The notes under the pieces: model-generated
Told to the model about the DNA's origin: nothing
Databases searched by the model: none
The model's input: the letters and a program-made list of their open reading frames with translations, nothing else
Shown here: positions 54,580-62,768 of the stretch, in pieces
How the letters are laid out: every line of letters begins with the position of its first letter
Position numbering within the stretch: the first letter of the stretch is position 1
NCBI GenBank assembly: GCA_016191465.1
Contig: JACPOP010000015.1
Span: 1-64,000, forward strand
Length of the DNA: 64,000 nucleotides
Direction of reading: 5' to 3'
Source of the DNA: Chloroflexota bacterium
GTDB taxonomy: Bacteria > Chloroflexota > UBA6077 > CF-72
Program-made: the position numbers and the translations under genes

Positions 54580-54585
54580 TATCCT
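54580..54585 (+). promoter_or_regulatory. Candidate -10 box TATCCT before cysS
   Basis: TATCCT ends eight bases before the TTG start of cysS. A leaderless transcript or one with a leader of one or two bases would result. The absence of any Shine-Dalgarno in the gap agrees. No -35 stands out. Confidence 0.4.
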
Positions 54586-54593
54586 ATGCCGCT

Positions 54594-56009
54594 TTGACCG
54601 TCCGCATTTACTCGACCCTCACCGGCCGCGAAGAACCCCTCGTTCCGATCAGTGCCGATGGCACCGTGCGGATGTACGTGTGCGGGATGACGCCGAAGTA
54701 CCACCCGCATGTGGGCCACGCCCGCCTGTTCGTGGCCATGGACATGATCCGGCGCTACCTGGAATACCGCGGCTACGCGGTGAAGCACGTCCAGAACTTC
54801 ACCGACATCGACGACAAAATCATCCAGCGCGCCCAGCGCGAGGGTCGGGACGCCTTTGCGACAGCAAAGGCGTACAGCGAGTCGTACTTCACCTCTATGG
54901 ACCGCCTGAACGTCCAGCGCGCGCACGTGTACCCCACGGTCACAGGGTCGATGGGGCACATCATCGATTTCGTGCAGGGGCTGATTGACTCGGGGCACGC
55001 CTATGAGGCGGAGGGCGACGTGTACTTCGGCGTGGCCACTTTTCCGGACTACGGGAAGCTCTCGCACCGCGACCTGAACAGCCAACTGGTGGCGGCACGC
55101 AAGGAGCTGGAGCCCGGCAAGCGCGACCCGCGCGACTTCGCGCTCTGGAAGCGGGCAAAGCCCGGCGAGCCCGCGTGGGAGAGTCCCTGGGGCGCGGGCC
55201 GGCCCGGCTGGCACATCGAGTGCTCGACGATGGTGCGCGACACGCTGGGCGACCAGATTGACATTCACGGCGGCGGCGCCGACCTGATCTTTCCGCACCA
55301 CGAGAACGAGATCGCCCAGAGTGAGGCGCTGCTCGGCAAGACATTCTCCCAGCACTGGGTCCACGCCGGCGTCCTGACCATCGGCAGCGAGAAGATGGCC
55401 CACTCGCTGGAAAACTTCACCACGATCAACGACGTGCTGGACCGCTATGAGCCGGCTGCGGTGCGACTGTTCCTGCTCGGCGGGCACTATCGTCAACCCA
55501 TGGCATTCGTGCTGGAGGACGGCGAAACGGGCGCGGTGGCGGTGCAAGCGCGGGGCATCGAGGATGCGCGGGCGGGGCTGACGCGGCTTCGGACCGCCGT
55601 GGGCGACGAGCCGCTCCAGCACGAAGGGGCACTGGCCGAGGACGCCGTCGCCCGCTTCGAGGCGGCCATGGATGCCGATTTCAATACCCCCGACGCCCTG
55701 GCGGCGATTTACGACCTGGCACGCGAGGTGAACCGGCGCAGGGCCGCGGGCCACGAGGCGCTCGACGCTGGACGGCGGACGATCGTGCGCCTCCTTGGGG
55801 TGCTGGGGATCGACCTGCTCGGAGGCGAACGGGTGCGGCCAGCGGACGGCGCTGAGCCGTTCGTGGACCTGCTCCTGGAGGTCCGGCAGAAGATGCGGGA
55901 GGCAAAGCAGTGGGCGCTGGCGGACGAGATTCGCGACCGGCTCGGGACCCTCGGCGTAGCCGTGGAGGACAAGCCCGGCAACCAGTCGACCTGGCGCTGG
56001 AGCGACTAG
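54594..56009 (+). CDS. cysS: Cysteine-tRNA ligase with atypical KMSKS loop
   Basis: CysRS charges tRNA-Cys. The 471 residues show the HIGH motif as HVGH in YVCGMTPKYHPHVGHARLF near 26-40, zinc ligands in IECSTM and FPHHENEIAQSEAL, and a KMSKS-position sequence that reads EKMAHSLENF (near 267) in place of KMSKSLGNF. The second Lys is His and the Gly is Glu. The rest, including the anticodon-binding C terminus, is normal. It is the only cysS in the window. TTG start. Confidence 0.92.
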   Translation: MTVRIYSTLTGREEPLVPISADGTVRMYVCGMTPKYHPHVGHARLFVAMDMIRRYLEYRGYAVKHVQNFTDIDDKIIQRAQREGRDAFATAKAYSESYFTSMDRLNVQRAHVYPTVTGSMGHIIDFVQGLIDSGHAYEAEGDVYFGVATFPDYGKLSHRDLNSQLVAARKELEPGKRDPRDFALWKRAKPGEPAWESPWGAGRPGWHIECSTMVRDTLGDQIDIHGGGADLIFPHHENEIAQSEALLGKTFSQHWVHAGVLTIGSEKMAHSLENFTTINDVLDRYEPAAVRLFLLGGHYRQPMAFVLEDGETGAVAVQARGIEDARAGLTRLRTAVGDEPLQHEGALAEDAVARFEAAMDADFNTPDALAAIYDLAREVNRRRAAGHEALDAGRRTIVRLLGVLGIDLLGGERVRPADGAEPFVDLLLEVRQKMREAKQWALADEIRDRLGTLGVAVEDKPGNQSTWRWSD

Positions 56010-56071
56010 GCGAGCCAAGATCGAGAGGCGGTAGCCGCCCGCCAGCGAACGGGGAGCGCCTTCCGCGGCCC

Positions 56072-56830
56072 TTGCTGGCGCGTGCCGTGGAGTACCTCTA
56101 CGGGCGGAACCCCGTGGCGGAGATGCTCCAGGCAGGCCGGCGGCAGGTTGCGCGCTTGCTGCTGGCAGAAGGGGCCCACGGCGAATCTATCGGCAGCATC
56201 CTCGCTCAGGCACGGACGCGGCGTATCCCGCAACAGGTCGTCGCGCGTCGTGAGCTCGACCGCATGGTGGGCGAGCATCACCAGGGTATCGTGGCGGAAG
56301 TTTCGCCGTATCCGTATGCCGACCTGGATACCCTGCTGGATGAGGCTGATTCGCGCGGCGAGCCACCCCTGCTGCTGCTGCTCGATGGTCTTCAGGACCC
56401 GCAGAACTTCGGTACGCTCATGCGCACGGCGCTTGCCAGCGGGGTACACGGGGTGGTGATTCCGGAGCACCGCGCGGTGGGCGTGACACCAGCGGTGAGC
56501 AAGGCGTCGTCTGGAGCCGTCGAGCGCTTACTGGTGGCCCAGGTCACGAACCTGGCGCGCACAATCGGAGCCCTGAAGGCGCGGAACGTGTGGGTCTACG
56601 GACTGGCCGCGGACGCGCCGCGGGACTTCTGGCAGCCAGACTGGGCCAGCCCGGTGGCGATCGTGGTGGGCGCCGAAGGCAGCGGCCTGGCGCGCCTCAC
56701 CCGCGACACGTGCGATGGGCTGGTGCGCATCCCCATGGCGGCGGAGGCGTTGGAGTCGCTCAACGCCGCCACCGCGGGATCGCTGGTGGTCTACGAAGCG
56801 TTCCGCCAGCGACAGAAGGCGCTGTCGTAA
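56072..56830 (+). CDS. rlmB: 23S rRNA 2'-O-methyltransferase of the TrmH/RlmB family
   Basis: This SPOUT methyltransferase probably modifies G2251 of 23S rRNA. It starts LARAVEYLYGRNPVAEMLQA, the N-terminal RNA-binding part, and continues to the knot domain with LLLDGLQDPQNFGTLMRTAL, VVGAEGSGLARLTRDTCDGL and VRIPMAAEALESLNAATAGS. TTG at 56072 gives 252 residues; a GTG at 56087 is nearly as good. cysS-rlmB neighbourhood is common. Exact target is family inference. Confidence 0.9.
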   Translation: MLARAVEYLYGRNPVAEMLQAGRRQVARLLLAEGAHGESIGSILAQARTRRIPQQVVARRELDRMVGEHHQGIVAEVSPYPYADLDTLLDEADSRGEPPLLLLLDGLQDPQNFGTLMRTALASGVHGVVIPEHRAVGVTPAVSKASSGAVERLLVAQVTNLARTIGALKARNVWVYGLAADAPRDFWQPDWASPVAIVVGAEGSGLARLTRDTCDGLVRIPMAAEALESLNAATAGSLVVYEAFRQRQKALS

Positions 56831-56970
56831 TCAGGCCGGCACGTCTGGCTCCCGGCCACGCCAGGAGATTCGCGAGCGCGAGTATCCGAGCTTTACGAGC
56901 GGCTCGGGTGGGATGCCGAGCGCCACGTATGTGCGCCCGCGAGGCTGGCAGCGAACCGAAGTTCGTCCGG

Positions 56971-57060
56971 CGGAGGGGGAGGGATTCGAACCCTCGAGGG
57001 ACCTCAACAGCCCCAACCCGCTTAGCAGGCGGGCGCACTAGACCACTATGCGACCCCCCC
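56971..57060 (-). tRNA. tRNA-Ser (anticodon GCU)
   Basis: On the minus strand a 90-base cloverleaf forms: acceptor GGGGGGG with CCCCTCC (one G-U), anticodon arm CCCGC-CTGCTAA-GCGGG with GCT, the long class II variable arm, and a T-arm GAGGG-TTCGAAT-CCCTC. CCA is not encoded. It lies 69 bases downstream of the other tRNA-Ser. Confidence 0.93.
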
Positions 57061-57084
57061 GGAACCCAAGCCAGGAGCGCGGCC

Positions 57085-57090
57085 AGTATA
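57085..57090 (-). promoter_or_regulatory. Candidate -10 box TATACT for tRNA-Ser(GCU)
   Basis: TATACT on the minus strand lies 24 bases before the tRNA 5' end. A weak TCGGCA lies 17 bases further upstream. The two tRNA-Ser genes may also be read through together. Confidence 0.4.
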
Positions 57091-57129
57091 CGCCATCGCC
57101 CCAGGACTGCCGATGCTCCGAAGCCACGG

Positions 57130-57213
57130 CGGAGGGAGAGGGATTCGAACCCCCGGACCTTGTCGGTCTCCCGTTTTCAAGACGGGTGCAATCGGCCGCT
57201 CTGCCATCCCTCC
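57130..57213 (-). tRNA. tRNA-Ser (anticodon UGA)
   Basis: An 84-base minus-strand cloverleaf: acceptor GGAGGGA with TCCCTCC, anticodon arm CCCGT-CTTGAAA-ACGGG with TGA, a class II variable arm (GAGACCGACAAGGTC) and T-arm GGGGG-TTCGAAT-CCCTC with one G-U pair. CCA is not encoded. It starts 13 bases after the trmD stop. Confidence 0.94.
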
Positions 57214-57225
57214 GTGGGCTTGTCA

Positions 57226-57231
57226 ATTATA
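57226..57231 (-). promoter_or_regulatory. Candidate -10 box TATAAT for tRNA-Ser(UGA)
   Basis: TATAAT on the minus strand overlaps the trmD stop codon and lies 12 bases before the tRNA 5' end, giving a leader of about six bases. The -35 region (CAAGAA) is poor. Confidence 0.5.
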
Positions 57232-57973
57232 GGGAGGGCTCCGGAGGCTTCTTGTGTCTCGAGGGTTTGGGCGGCGGATGCAGCTCCAGCAGGTGGGCCG
57301 GCGTCAGCAGGTCCGGGCGACGCTCCAGGGTGCGTTCGAGCGCCTGGCGGCGGCGCCAGGCGGCGACCTGGCCGTGGTGGCCGGAGAGCAGCACGTCGGG
57401 TGTACGCAGACCTCGGTACTCGGGCGGGCGGGTGTACTGCGGGTACTCCAGCAACCCTTCCGTGTGCGACTCGTCGCGCCATGACTCGGTGGTGCTCAGC
57501 ACGCCCGGCAGCAGGCGCACTACCGCGTCGATGACCACCATGGCCGCTAGCTCGCCGCCGGTCAGGACGAAGTCGCCCACGGATATCTCCTCGGCGTCCG
57601 TGAGCAGGCGCACCCGTTCGTCGATACCCTCGTACCGGCCGCATACGAACACCAGGTGCGCGGCGATAGAGAGCTCGTGGGCCAGCGCGTGGTCGAACCG
57701 GCGCCCCGCTGGCGAGAGCAGGAGCAGCCGCGAATCGGCTCCGCGGACGGATTCGATCGCCTCCACCAACGGACCGGGCCGCATCACCATGCCCGGGCCG
57801 CCTCCATACGGGTAGTCGTCCACGGTGCGATGCCGATCAAGGGCAAAGGCGCGTGGATCGACCGTGCCCAGCGACCACTGCCCTTCCGTCAGCGCCCGGC
57901 CGGTGATGCTGGCGCCCAGCGGGCCCGGAAAGAGGTCCGGGAAGATGGAGATGACGTCGACGCGGAGCGCCAT
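57227..57973 (-). CDS. trmD: tRNA (guanine37-N1)-methyltransferase
   Basis: TrmD makes m1G37 in tRNA, preventing +1 frameshifts. The 248-residue SPOUT protein has [15 protein letters not shown], the SAM-binding knot with [20 protein letters not shown] and [11 protein letters not shown], then [20 protein letters not shown] and [20 protein letters not shown], all standard. It is apart from rimM and rpsP but beside two tRNA genes. Its start touches the stop of the metallopeptidase gene. Confidence 0.95.
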   Translation of the reverse strand: MALRVDVISIFPDLFPGPLGASITGRALTEGQWSLGTVDPRAFALDRHRTVDDYPYGGGPGMVMRPGPLVEAIESVRGADSRLLLLSPAGRRFDHALAHELSIAAHLVFVCGRYEGIDERVRLLTDAEEISVGDFVLTGGELAAMVVIDAVVRLLPGVLSTTESWRDESHTEGLLEYPQYTRPPEYRGLRTPDVLLSGHHGQVAAWRRRQALERTLERRPDLLTPAHLLELHPPPKPSRHKKPPEPSL

Positions 57974-58428
57974 CAGCGGCGCGCGCGCTGGCGCCCTTCG
58001 AGACGGTCGAGCTCCGCGTCGCCGATCCCAAAATGATGGGCAACCTCGTGAATGATGGTGCGCCGAATCTCGTCCTCCACGGCCAGTGTCGAGGCGTACG
58101 GACCGACCTCCTGGAGAATCGGCAGCCGGTACAGCGTGATCCGGTCGGGGACCACGAGGTGGTAGCCGCCCGCCCGCTCGGTCTTCGGAACCCCTTCGTA
58201 CAGGCCCAGCAGCTCCTGGTCTTCGGCAAACCCGAGCGAGCTCACGCGAACGCGGCCCGGACGATCCTCCACCACGACAGCCACGTTGTCCATGCGCTCG
58301 GCAACGTACGGCGGGAGCCGGTCCAGCGCGCGTGCGACCAATGCCTCGAACGCCCTGGGCGAGCCGCGTGGGGAGCCCTGCTCCCGCGCACCACGGTAGC
58401 GGTCCAGGCGCTCAGCACGGGACGACAC
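57973..58428 (-). CDS. Metallopeptidase family protein (zincin fold)
   Basis: The 151-residue product contains [14 protein letters not shown] near its end, an HExxHxxGxxD zinc-binding motif of the small zincin family, preceded by [12 protein letters not shown]. The N-terminal part has [20 protein letters not shown] and [11 protein letters not shown], both typical. Substrate and role are unknown. GTG at 58428 is preferred; an open frame continues upstream to 58578 but over the tiny membrane gene. The start region overlaps trmD by one base at its end. Confidence 0.85.
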   Translation of the reverse strand: MSSRAERLDRYRGAREQGSPRGSPRAFEALVARALDRLPPYVAERMDNVAVVVEDRPGRVRVSSLGFAEDQELLGLYEGVPKTERAGGYHLVVPDRITLYRLPILQEVGPYASTLAVEDEIRRTIIHEVAHHFGIGDAELDRLEGRQRARR

Positions 58429-58454
58429 AGGCCGGGGCCCTTCTGGCGGAGGCG

Positions 58455-58544
58455 TCAGCGGGCCGGCGGCGGCAGCATGGCCAGCACCATGCTCGCCACG
58501 ATCAGGAGGCCCACCACGAGGTAGACGATCTGAAGCTTCGTCAT
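58455..58544 (-). CDS. Possible tiny single-span membrane protein
   Basis: A 29-residue frame reads MTKLQIVYLVVGLLIVASMV then LAMLPPPAR, a short basic start plus one membrane helix. It lies 26 bases upstream of the metallopeptidase gene on the same strand. No family is recognised. Low-complexity proteins of this kind can be real or chance; the clean charge-helix-polar layout favours a gene. Confidence 0.4.
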   Translation of the reverse strand: MTKLQIVYLVVGLLIVASMVLAMLPPPAR

Positions 58545-58582
58545 GCCGTCGATCATACCGATGACGGCCGCTCGGCATGCGT

Positions 58583-58641
58583 GCTCAGCCCGTGCCCACA
58601 GATCCGTAGCCCTAAGCCGGATCTGTGGGCACGGGCTGAGC
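58583..58641. repeat. Perfect 24-bp inverted repeat
   Basis: GCTCAGCCCGTGCCCACAGA-TCCG (58583-58606) and its exact reverse complement (58618-58641) flank an 11-base loop. It lies between the CorC-like gene and the tiny membrane frame, both on the minus strand. A hairpin of this strength could terminate or protect the upstream message, but there is no T-run. It may be a dispersed palindrome. Confidence 0.85.
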
Positions 58642-58683
58642 AATTCACACGACGAAGCACGAACTGCTCAGCGCCGGCAGGAC

Positions 58684-59961
58684 TCAGGGGCGTGCGGGTC
58701 GCTCGGCTGCTCCCGGCTCCGTCAGGGATTTGACGGCCCGAACCTTCTTGATCCGCCTACCGGCTGTCTGGAGCACCGTGATGGTCAGCGGGCCAGCCAC
58801 TACCTGGTCACCTACCACCGGCACCTTGCGGATCTGGTGGTAGAGCAGGCCGCCGATGGTGTCGAAGTCCTCGTCGTCGATGTCCACGTCGAGGGCATCG
58901 TTCACGTCTCGGATGGACACCCGGGCGTCGAACAGGGCCTCGGTGGCAGAGACCTGCTCAATGGGCGCCTCTTCCAGATCGTATTCGTCCTGAATCTCGC
59001 CGACGATCTCCTCGATGAGGTCTTCAATCGTGATGAGGCCGGCCGTGCCGCCGTACTCGTCGGCCACGATGGCCATGTGGGTGCGGCGGGTGCGCATCTC
59101 CTGCAGCAGCTCGTCCACCTTCTTGGTCTCAGGGACGAAGAGCGGCTCGCGCGCCAGTGCGGCGACCGAGTCCATCGCAGCACCGTCGCGCAGATGGCGC
59201 AGCAGGTCTTTGGCGTACAACATTCCCGTGACGTTGTCGATGGACTCGGCGAACAGGGGGATCCGCGAATGGCCGGTGTCGATGATGCGGTCCATCGCTT
59301 CGCGGATGGTAGCGCTGGCCGGGAGCGCCTTGATGTCAATGCGCGGGACCATCACCTCGCGCACCGGCTCATCCCCCAGCTCGATCACGCTGGCGATCAT
59401 GTCCCGCTCGTCCTCCTCGAGCTCGCTGGTGTCTTCTACGAGGTGGCGGAGCCGTTCCTCGGCCTCGGCCGGGGTGGTACTGCGCCGGAGTCCCAACGCC
59501 CGGACCAGGAGTCGTTCGAAGGCAAGCAGCGGGATCAAGATGAACGCGAACACCCTGGACAGGAGCTCCACCGGCCGCACGAAGGCGAGGGCGACGCGCT
59601 CAGGCCGCGAGACTGCCACCAGGCGGCCGACGAACTGGATCAGCAAAAGGAACAGGAAGCCGATCACCAGGAGCACGATGGCCACCACGCGGTTCGGGTC
59701 CCACCATGCCTGCACGATGGCCATACCGCTGGCCGTGGCAGCCACCAGGCAGAAGGTATAGACGAGGAGGACCGTGGACAGCGTGGACGTAGGTGCATCC
59801 AGCAGCTCGGCGAGGGCGCTGGCCCGCGGCGTGCCCGTTTCCACGAGGTGCCGCAGCCGAGCACGGTCGATGTAGACGAGCGCAGCTTGGGCGGCGGCGG
59901 TCAGAAGCAGCACGAGCGCGCTCAGCGCGAAGCCCCAGGCCGCCAACGAATAGGCGTCCAC
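58684..59961 (-). CDS. CorC/HlyC-type membrane protein with CBS domains
   Basis: The 425-residue product has an N-terminal DUF21-type membrane region (about four helices, such as FALSALVLLLTAAAQAALVY and IVLLVIGFLFLLLIQFVGRL), a pair of CBS domains from about 190 (MIASVIELGDEPVREVMVPR, then RRTHMAIVADEYGGTAGLIT), and a C-terminal CorC/HlyC domain (DFDTIGGLLYHQIRKVPVVG). Members are linked to Mg2+/Co2+ efflux; hemolysin is a historical name. GTG at 59961 starts five bases after the glmU stop. Confidence 0.85.
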   Translation of the reverse strand: MDAYSLAAWGFALSALVLLLTAAAQAALVYIDRARLRHLVETGTPRASALAELLDAPTSTLSTVLLVYTFCLVAATASGMAIVQAWWDPNRVVAIVLLVIGFLFLLLIQFVGRLVAVSRPERVALAFVRPVELLSRVFAFILIPLLAFERLLVRALGLRRSTTPAEAEERLRHLVEDTSELEEDERDMIASVIELGDEPVREVMVPRIDIKALPASATIREAMDRIIDTGHSRIPLFAESIDNVTGMLYAKDLLRHLRDGAAMDSVAALAREPLFVPETKKVDELLQEMRTRRTHMAIVADEYGGTAGLITIEDLIEEIVGEIQDEYDLEEAPIEQVSATEALFDARVSIRDVNDALDVDIDDEDFDTIGGLLYHQIRKVPVVGDQVVAGPLTITVLQTAGRRIKKVRAVKSLTEPGAAERPARP

Positions 59962-59966
59962 GAGCG

Positions 59967-61373
59967 CTACGGAGCGTCTTTCGGTGACAGGCGGCGGGCT
60001 GGAACGCCGGCCCACACCTCGCCGTCGGGCACGTCGTGGATCACCACGGCGCCCGCGCCGGTCCGGGCTGCCTTCCCAACCCGAATGGGCGCGCGCAGCA
60101 GCGTGTCGCTGCCGATGAAGGCGTCGTCGCCAACGACCGTCCGATGTTTCACCCGACCGTCGTAGTTCATCGTGATGATCCCGGCGCTCAGGTTGACGCG
60201 CTCCCCGATATCTGCATCACCCACGTAGCTGAAGTGGTGCTGCTTCGTGCCTCGGCCAATCCGGCTGCCCTTGACCTCCGCATAGTTGCCCAGCTCCACG
60301 TCGTCTTCGATCGTCGCGCCGCCTCGGACGTGGGCGTATGGCCCGACCCGGACATGGTTGCCCAGGGTGGAGTCCTCGACGGTGGAGCGTACAACCCGCG
60401 TGCCTTCGCCCACTCGAGCATTGAACAGGTCCGTGTCCGGGCCGATCACGCAGCCTGTGGCGATGCGCGTGCGGCCCCTGAGGAAGCAGCCGGGGTAGAT
60501 GACCGTGTCTTCGCCCACCTCCACGTCCGAATCGATGTACGTGCGCGCGGGGTCCAGGATCGTGACACCCGCCTGCATCAATCGCTCCGCGGTTCGCCGC
60601 CACAGGATCGCGTTCGCCTGCGCTAGTTGCGCGCGGTCGTTGACGCCGTGGACCTCGTCGGCCGAAGGCGCCTCCACGGCGAGGACCTTGAGGCCCGCGC
60701 CACGGGCAAGGTTCACCAGGTCTGGTAAGTAGTATTCGCCTTTCGCGCGCGGCTCGAGCTGCCAGAGCTGCTCCCAGACCCAGGGTGCCCAGGCAACCAG
60801 CAAGCCGCTCCAGATCTCGTTCACCTGGCGCTGCTCGTCGGTGGCCTCGGACTCCTCCACCATGCCGGCCACCGTGCCATCGGCGGCACGCAGCACGCGG
60901 CCGTAGCCGTACGGGTTGGGCAGGCGCGCGGTCAGGAGCGCGATTGGCACATCAGGCGCCACAGGTTGGTTCACGAGCTGGCGGAGTGTCGAGGGCTCAA
61001 CCAGCGCCGTATCGCCGTACAGGACCAGGAGCCTGTCCGCGCCATCCTGGCGCAGCAGGTCCGCCGCCACCTGTACGGCGTGGCCGGTGCCGCGCTGCGG
61101 CTCCTGGACCACGGTCCGGGTGGAAGGCGGAAGGACCGCGCGCACCTGTTCCGGCAGGTGTCCGAGCACGACCACAGGATCGTCGGCACCAACGCCGACC
61201 GCCAGATCGAGCGCCCGCTGGATGAGCGGCTTGCCCCCCACGGGGTGCAGCACCTTGTGCAGCGCCGAGCGCATGCGGGTGCCCTGGCCGGCGGCCAGCA
61301 CGACCGCCGAGATTCGGGGCGCCGCGCCGGCATGGCTCGGGCCGGGTGGCGGGGAGGATGGGCTGGTGGTCAC
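59967..61373 (-). CDS. glmU: Bifunctional GlcNAc-1-P uridyltransferase / GlcN-1-P acetyltransferase
   Basis: GlmU makes UDP-GlcNAc for peptidoglycan. The 468 residues have the uridyltransferase P-loop-like AVVLAAGQGTRMRSALHKVL, YGDTALVEPSTL, and the left-handed beta-helix acetyltransferase part with GEDTVIYPGCFLRGRTRIAT, GNYAEVKGSRIGRGTKQHHF and SYVGDADIGERVNLSAGIIT. All are canonical. GTG start. It lies between tRNA-Gln and the CorC-like gene, on the minus strand. Confidence 0.95.
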   Translation of the reverse strand: MTTSPSSPPPGPSHAGAAPRISAVVLAAGQGTRMRSALHKVLHPVGGKPLIQRALDLAVGVGADDPVVVLGHLPEQVRAVLPPSTRTVVQEPQRGTGHAVQVAADLLRQDGADRLLVLYGDTALVEPSTLRQLVNQPVAPDVPIALLTARLPNPYGYGRVLRAADGTVAGMVEESEATDEQRQVNEIWSGLLVAWAPWVWEQLWQLEPRAKGEYYLPDLVNLARGAGLKVLAVEAPSADEVHGVNDRAQLAQANAILWRRTAERLMQAGVTILDPARTYIDSDVEVGEDTVIYPGCFLRGRTRIATGCVIGPDTDLFNARVGEGTRVVRSTVEDSTLGNHVRVGPYAHVRGGATIEDDVELGNYAEVKGSRIGRGTKQHHFSYVGDADIGERVNLSAGIITMNYDGRVKHRTVVGDDAFIGSDTLLRAPIRVGKAARTGAGAVVIHDVPDGEVWAGVPARRLSPKDAP

Positions 61374-61407
61374 CGCGTGGCGATGGGCGCGCGGAACGGC
61401 AGGTGGG

Positions 61408-61478
61408 CTGCCCGGCCAGGATTCGAACCTGGATAGCCAGTTCCAAAGGCTGGAGTCCTACCGTTGGACGACCGAGCA
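61408..61478 (-). tRNA. tRNA-Gln (anticodon UUG)
   Basis: A 71-base minus-strand cloverleaf: acceptor TGCTCGG with CCGGGCA, D-arm GTCC/GGAC, anticodon arm CCAGC-CTTTGGA-ACTGG with TTG (C31-A39 mismatch), T-arm CCAGG-TTCGAAT-CCTGG. CCA is not encoded. It lies between glmU and a tyrosine recombinase; the recombinase is on its 5' side. Confidence 0.92.
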
Positions 61479-61488
61479 TCGAGCGAGC

Positions 61489-61521
61489 CAGATTCGTTCT
61501 CACCAAAGTTGGCCGAATCTG
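61489..61521. promoter_or_regulatory. Inverted repeat between tRNA-Gln and recombinase
   Basis: CAGATTCG (61489-61496) and CGAATCTG (61514-61521) are a perfect 8-bp inverted repeat with a 17-base spacer, in the 70-base divergent gap. It could be a recombinase-binding or regulatory site. The gap must also hold both divergent promoters. Confidence 0.4.
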
Positions 61522-61548
61522 CGTTATCTGAATCTCTAGACCGCAAGG

Positions 61549-62463
61549 ATGGAGCCGATGCGACTGCTGGAAGCACGAGATGGGTGGTTGTTAGACGTAC
61601 AGGCGCGGCGCCGCACGCCGCGGACCCTGGAATGGTACCGCGTCACGATCACACCGTTCCTACAGTATTGTAGTGAGGCAGGTGCCGAGACGATAGAGGG
61701 CCTCACGGCGGGCCATCTCCGCGGCTACATTGTCACCGCCCTGGCCCACCTGGCACCTGATACGCAGCATAACCGTGTGGCGTGCATCAAGAACTTCAGC
61801 CACTGGCTGTACGAGCAGGAGCTGCTGCCGCGCGACCCGTTCGAGCGCGTCAAGCGGCCTGCCATCGCCGCCGAGCGGCGCTCACGCGCCCTCACCCCGC
61901 GGCAGGTGGCCGACATCCTGGCACGCTACGACACCAAGGACCCCTTCGAGCGCCGCGACCTGGTCATCCTGCGGCTCGTGCTGGACACGGGCCTGCGCCG
62001 CGGCGAGGTCTGCTCGGCCCGCCTGGAGGACTTTGACCAGGCCAGTCAGTCCCTGTGGGTGCTTGGGAAGGGTCGTAAGCGGCGGCGTGTGCCGCTCTCT
62101 GCCGAGACCGTGAACGCCGTCTGGAAGTACCTGCACCGCGACCGTGCAAAGCTGGCGGTCCCAGGGTCGGAGTGGCTCTTTCTGAGCCGCTCGGGCGGCC
62201 AGGTCAGTGGGAACCACCTTGGCCATACCTTCCATCAGAAGGCCGCCGCGGCGGGTATCCAGGCACGGTTCCATGACCTGCGCCACACCGCGGCCACCTG
62301 GACGCTGCGGGCTGGCATGCCCAAGGAGCGCGTCAGTCGCCTCCTGGGCCACGCCAACGACAGCATCACGTCGCTCTACGAGCACCTGGAGTTTGAGGAC
62401 ATTCAGGCGGCGCACAGCCAGGCCGCGCATCTGCGGCCGTTAGGTTTTGGGCGGCAGCTATAG
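61549..62463 (+). CDS. Tyrosine recombinase / integrase (XerC/D-like)
   Basis: The 304-residue protein has a SAM-like N-terminal core-binding domain (RTPRTLEWYRVTITPFLQYC) and a C-terminal catalytic domain with every active residue: Arg in DTGLRRGEVCSARL near 150, HxxR in FHDLRHTAATWTLR near 240, LGH in VSRLLGHANDS, and the nucleophilic Tyr in ITSLYEHLEF near 280. Its position at a tRNA gene with AT-richer DNA beyond suggests a mobile element integrase rather than host XerCD. ATG at 61549 or 61558. Confidence 0.92.
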   Translation: MEPMRLLEARDGWLLDVQARRRTPRTLEWYRVTITPFLQYCSEAGAETIEGLTAGHLRGYIVTALAHLAPDTQHNRVACIKNFSHWLYEQELLPRDPFERVKRPAIAAERRSRALTPRQVADILARYDTKDPFERRDLVILRLVLDTGLRRGEVCSARLEDFDQASQSLWVLGKGRKRRRVPLSAETVNAVWKYLHRDRAKLAVPGSEWLFLSRSGGQVSGNHLGHTFHQKAAAAGIQARFHDLRHTAATWTLRAGMPKERVSRLLGHANDSITSLYEHLEFEDIQAAHSQAAHLRPLGFGRQL

Positions 62464-62522
62464 CATCGGCACCACACGTCTCCCTGTAGAGGGAAACACC
62501 ACACCACCACCACCGCTCCATG

Positions 62523-62549
62523 AGGGGACCTTCGGGTCCCCTTCTTTGT
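62523..62549 (+). terminator. Intrinsic terminator after the recombinase gene
   Basis: AGGGGACC-TTCG-GGTCCCCT (62523-62542) is a perfect eight-pair stem with a UUCG loop, followed by TCTTTGT. It lies 60 bases past the recombinase stop. It is the clearest factor-independent terminator in the window. Confidence 0.85.
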
Positions 62550-62574
62550 GTCCTGCACACCTGTCCCTGCTCTG

Positions 62575-62618
62575 AGATGGAACCAAAACCCCCCACAAGA
62601 TGCACAGATGGAACCAAA
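62575..62618. repeat. Two 13-bp direct repeats
   Basis: AGATGGAACCAAA occurs at 62575-62587 and again at 62606-62618, 31 bases apart. The spacing is close to three helical turns. They may be recombinase arm sites or part of an element end. Confidence 0.6.
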
Positions 62619-62768
62619 GGATAGGACAAGTTCAGACGAGACAAGACGGGTGGGAGTAGGGCAAGCCAGGGCAAGACCTCTCTCTGGCGGCTGAGTGGCT
62701 GTGGGTGCCTCCACCACCCCACTTGCATGGGTAGTCCTTTACGCCTATGATGCTTCTATATGCCACCC

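Noticed and set aside
61408-61478. tRNA-Gln gene as a proven attachment site
   Set aside because: No second copy of any tRNA-Gln segment is found to the right within the window, and the geometry is opposite to the usual one, so it stays a hypothesis.
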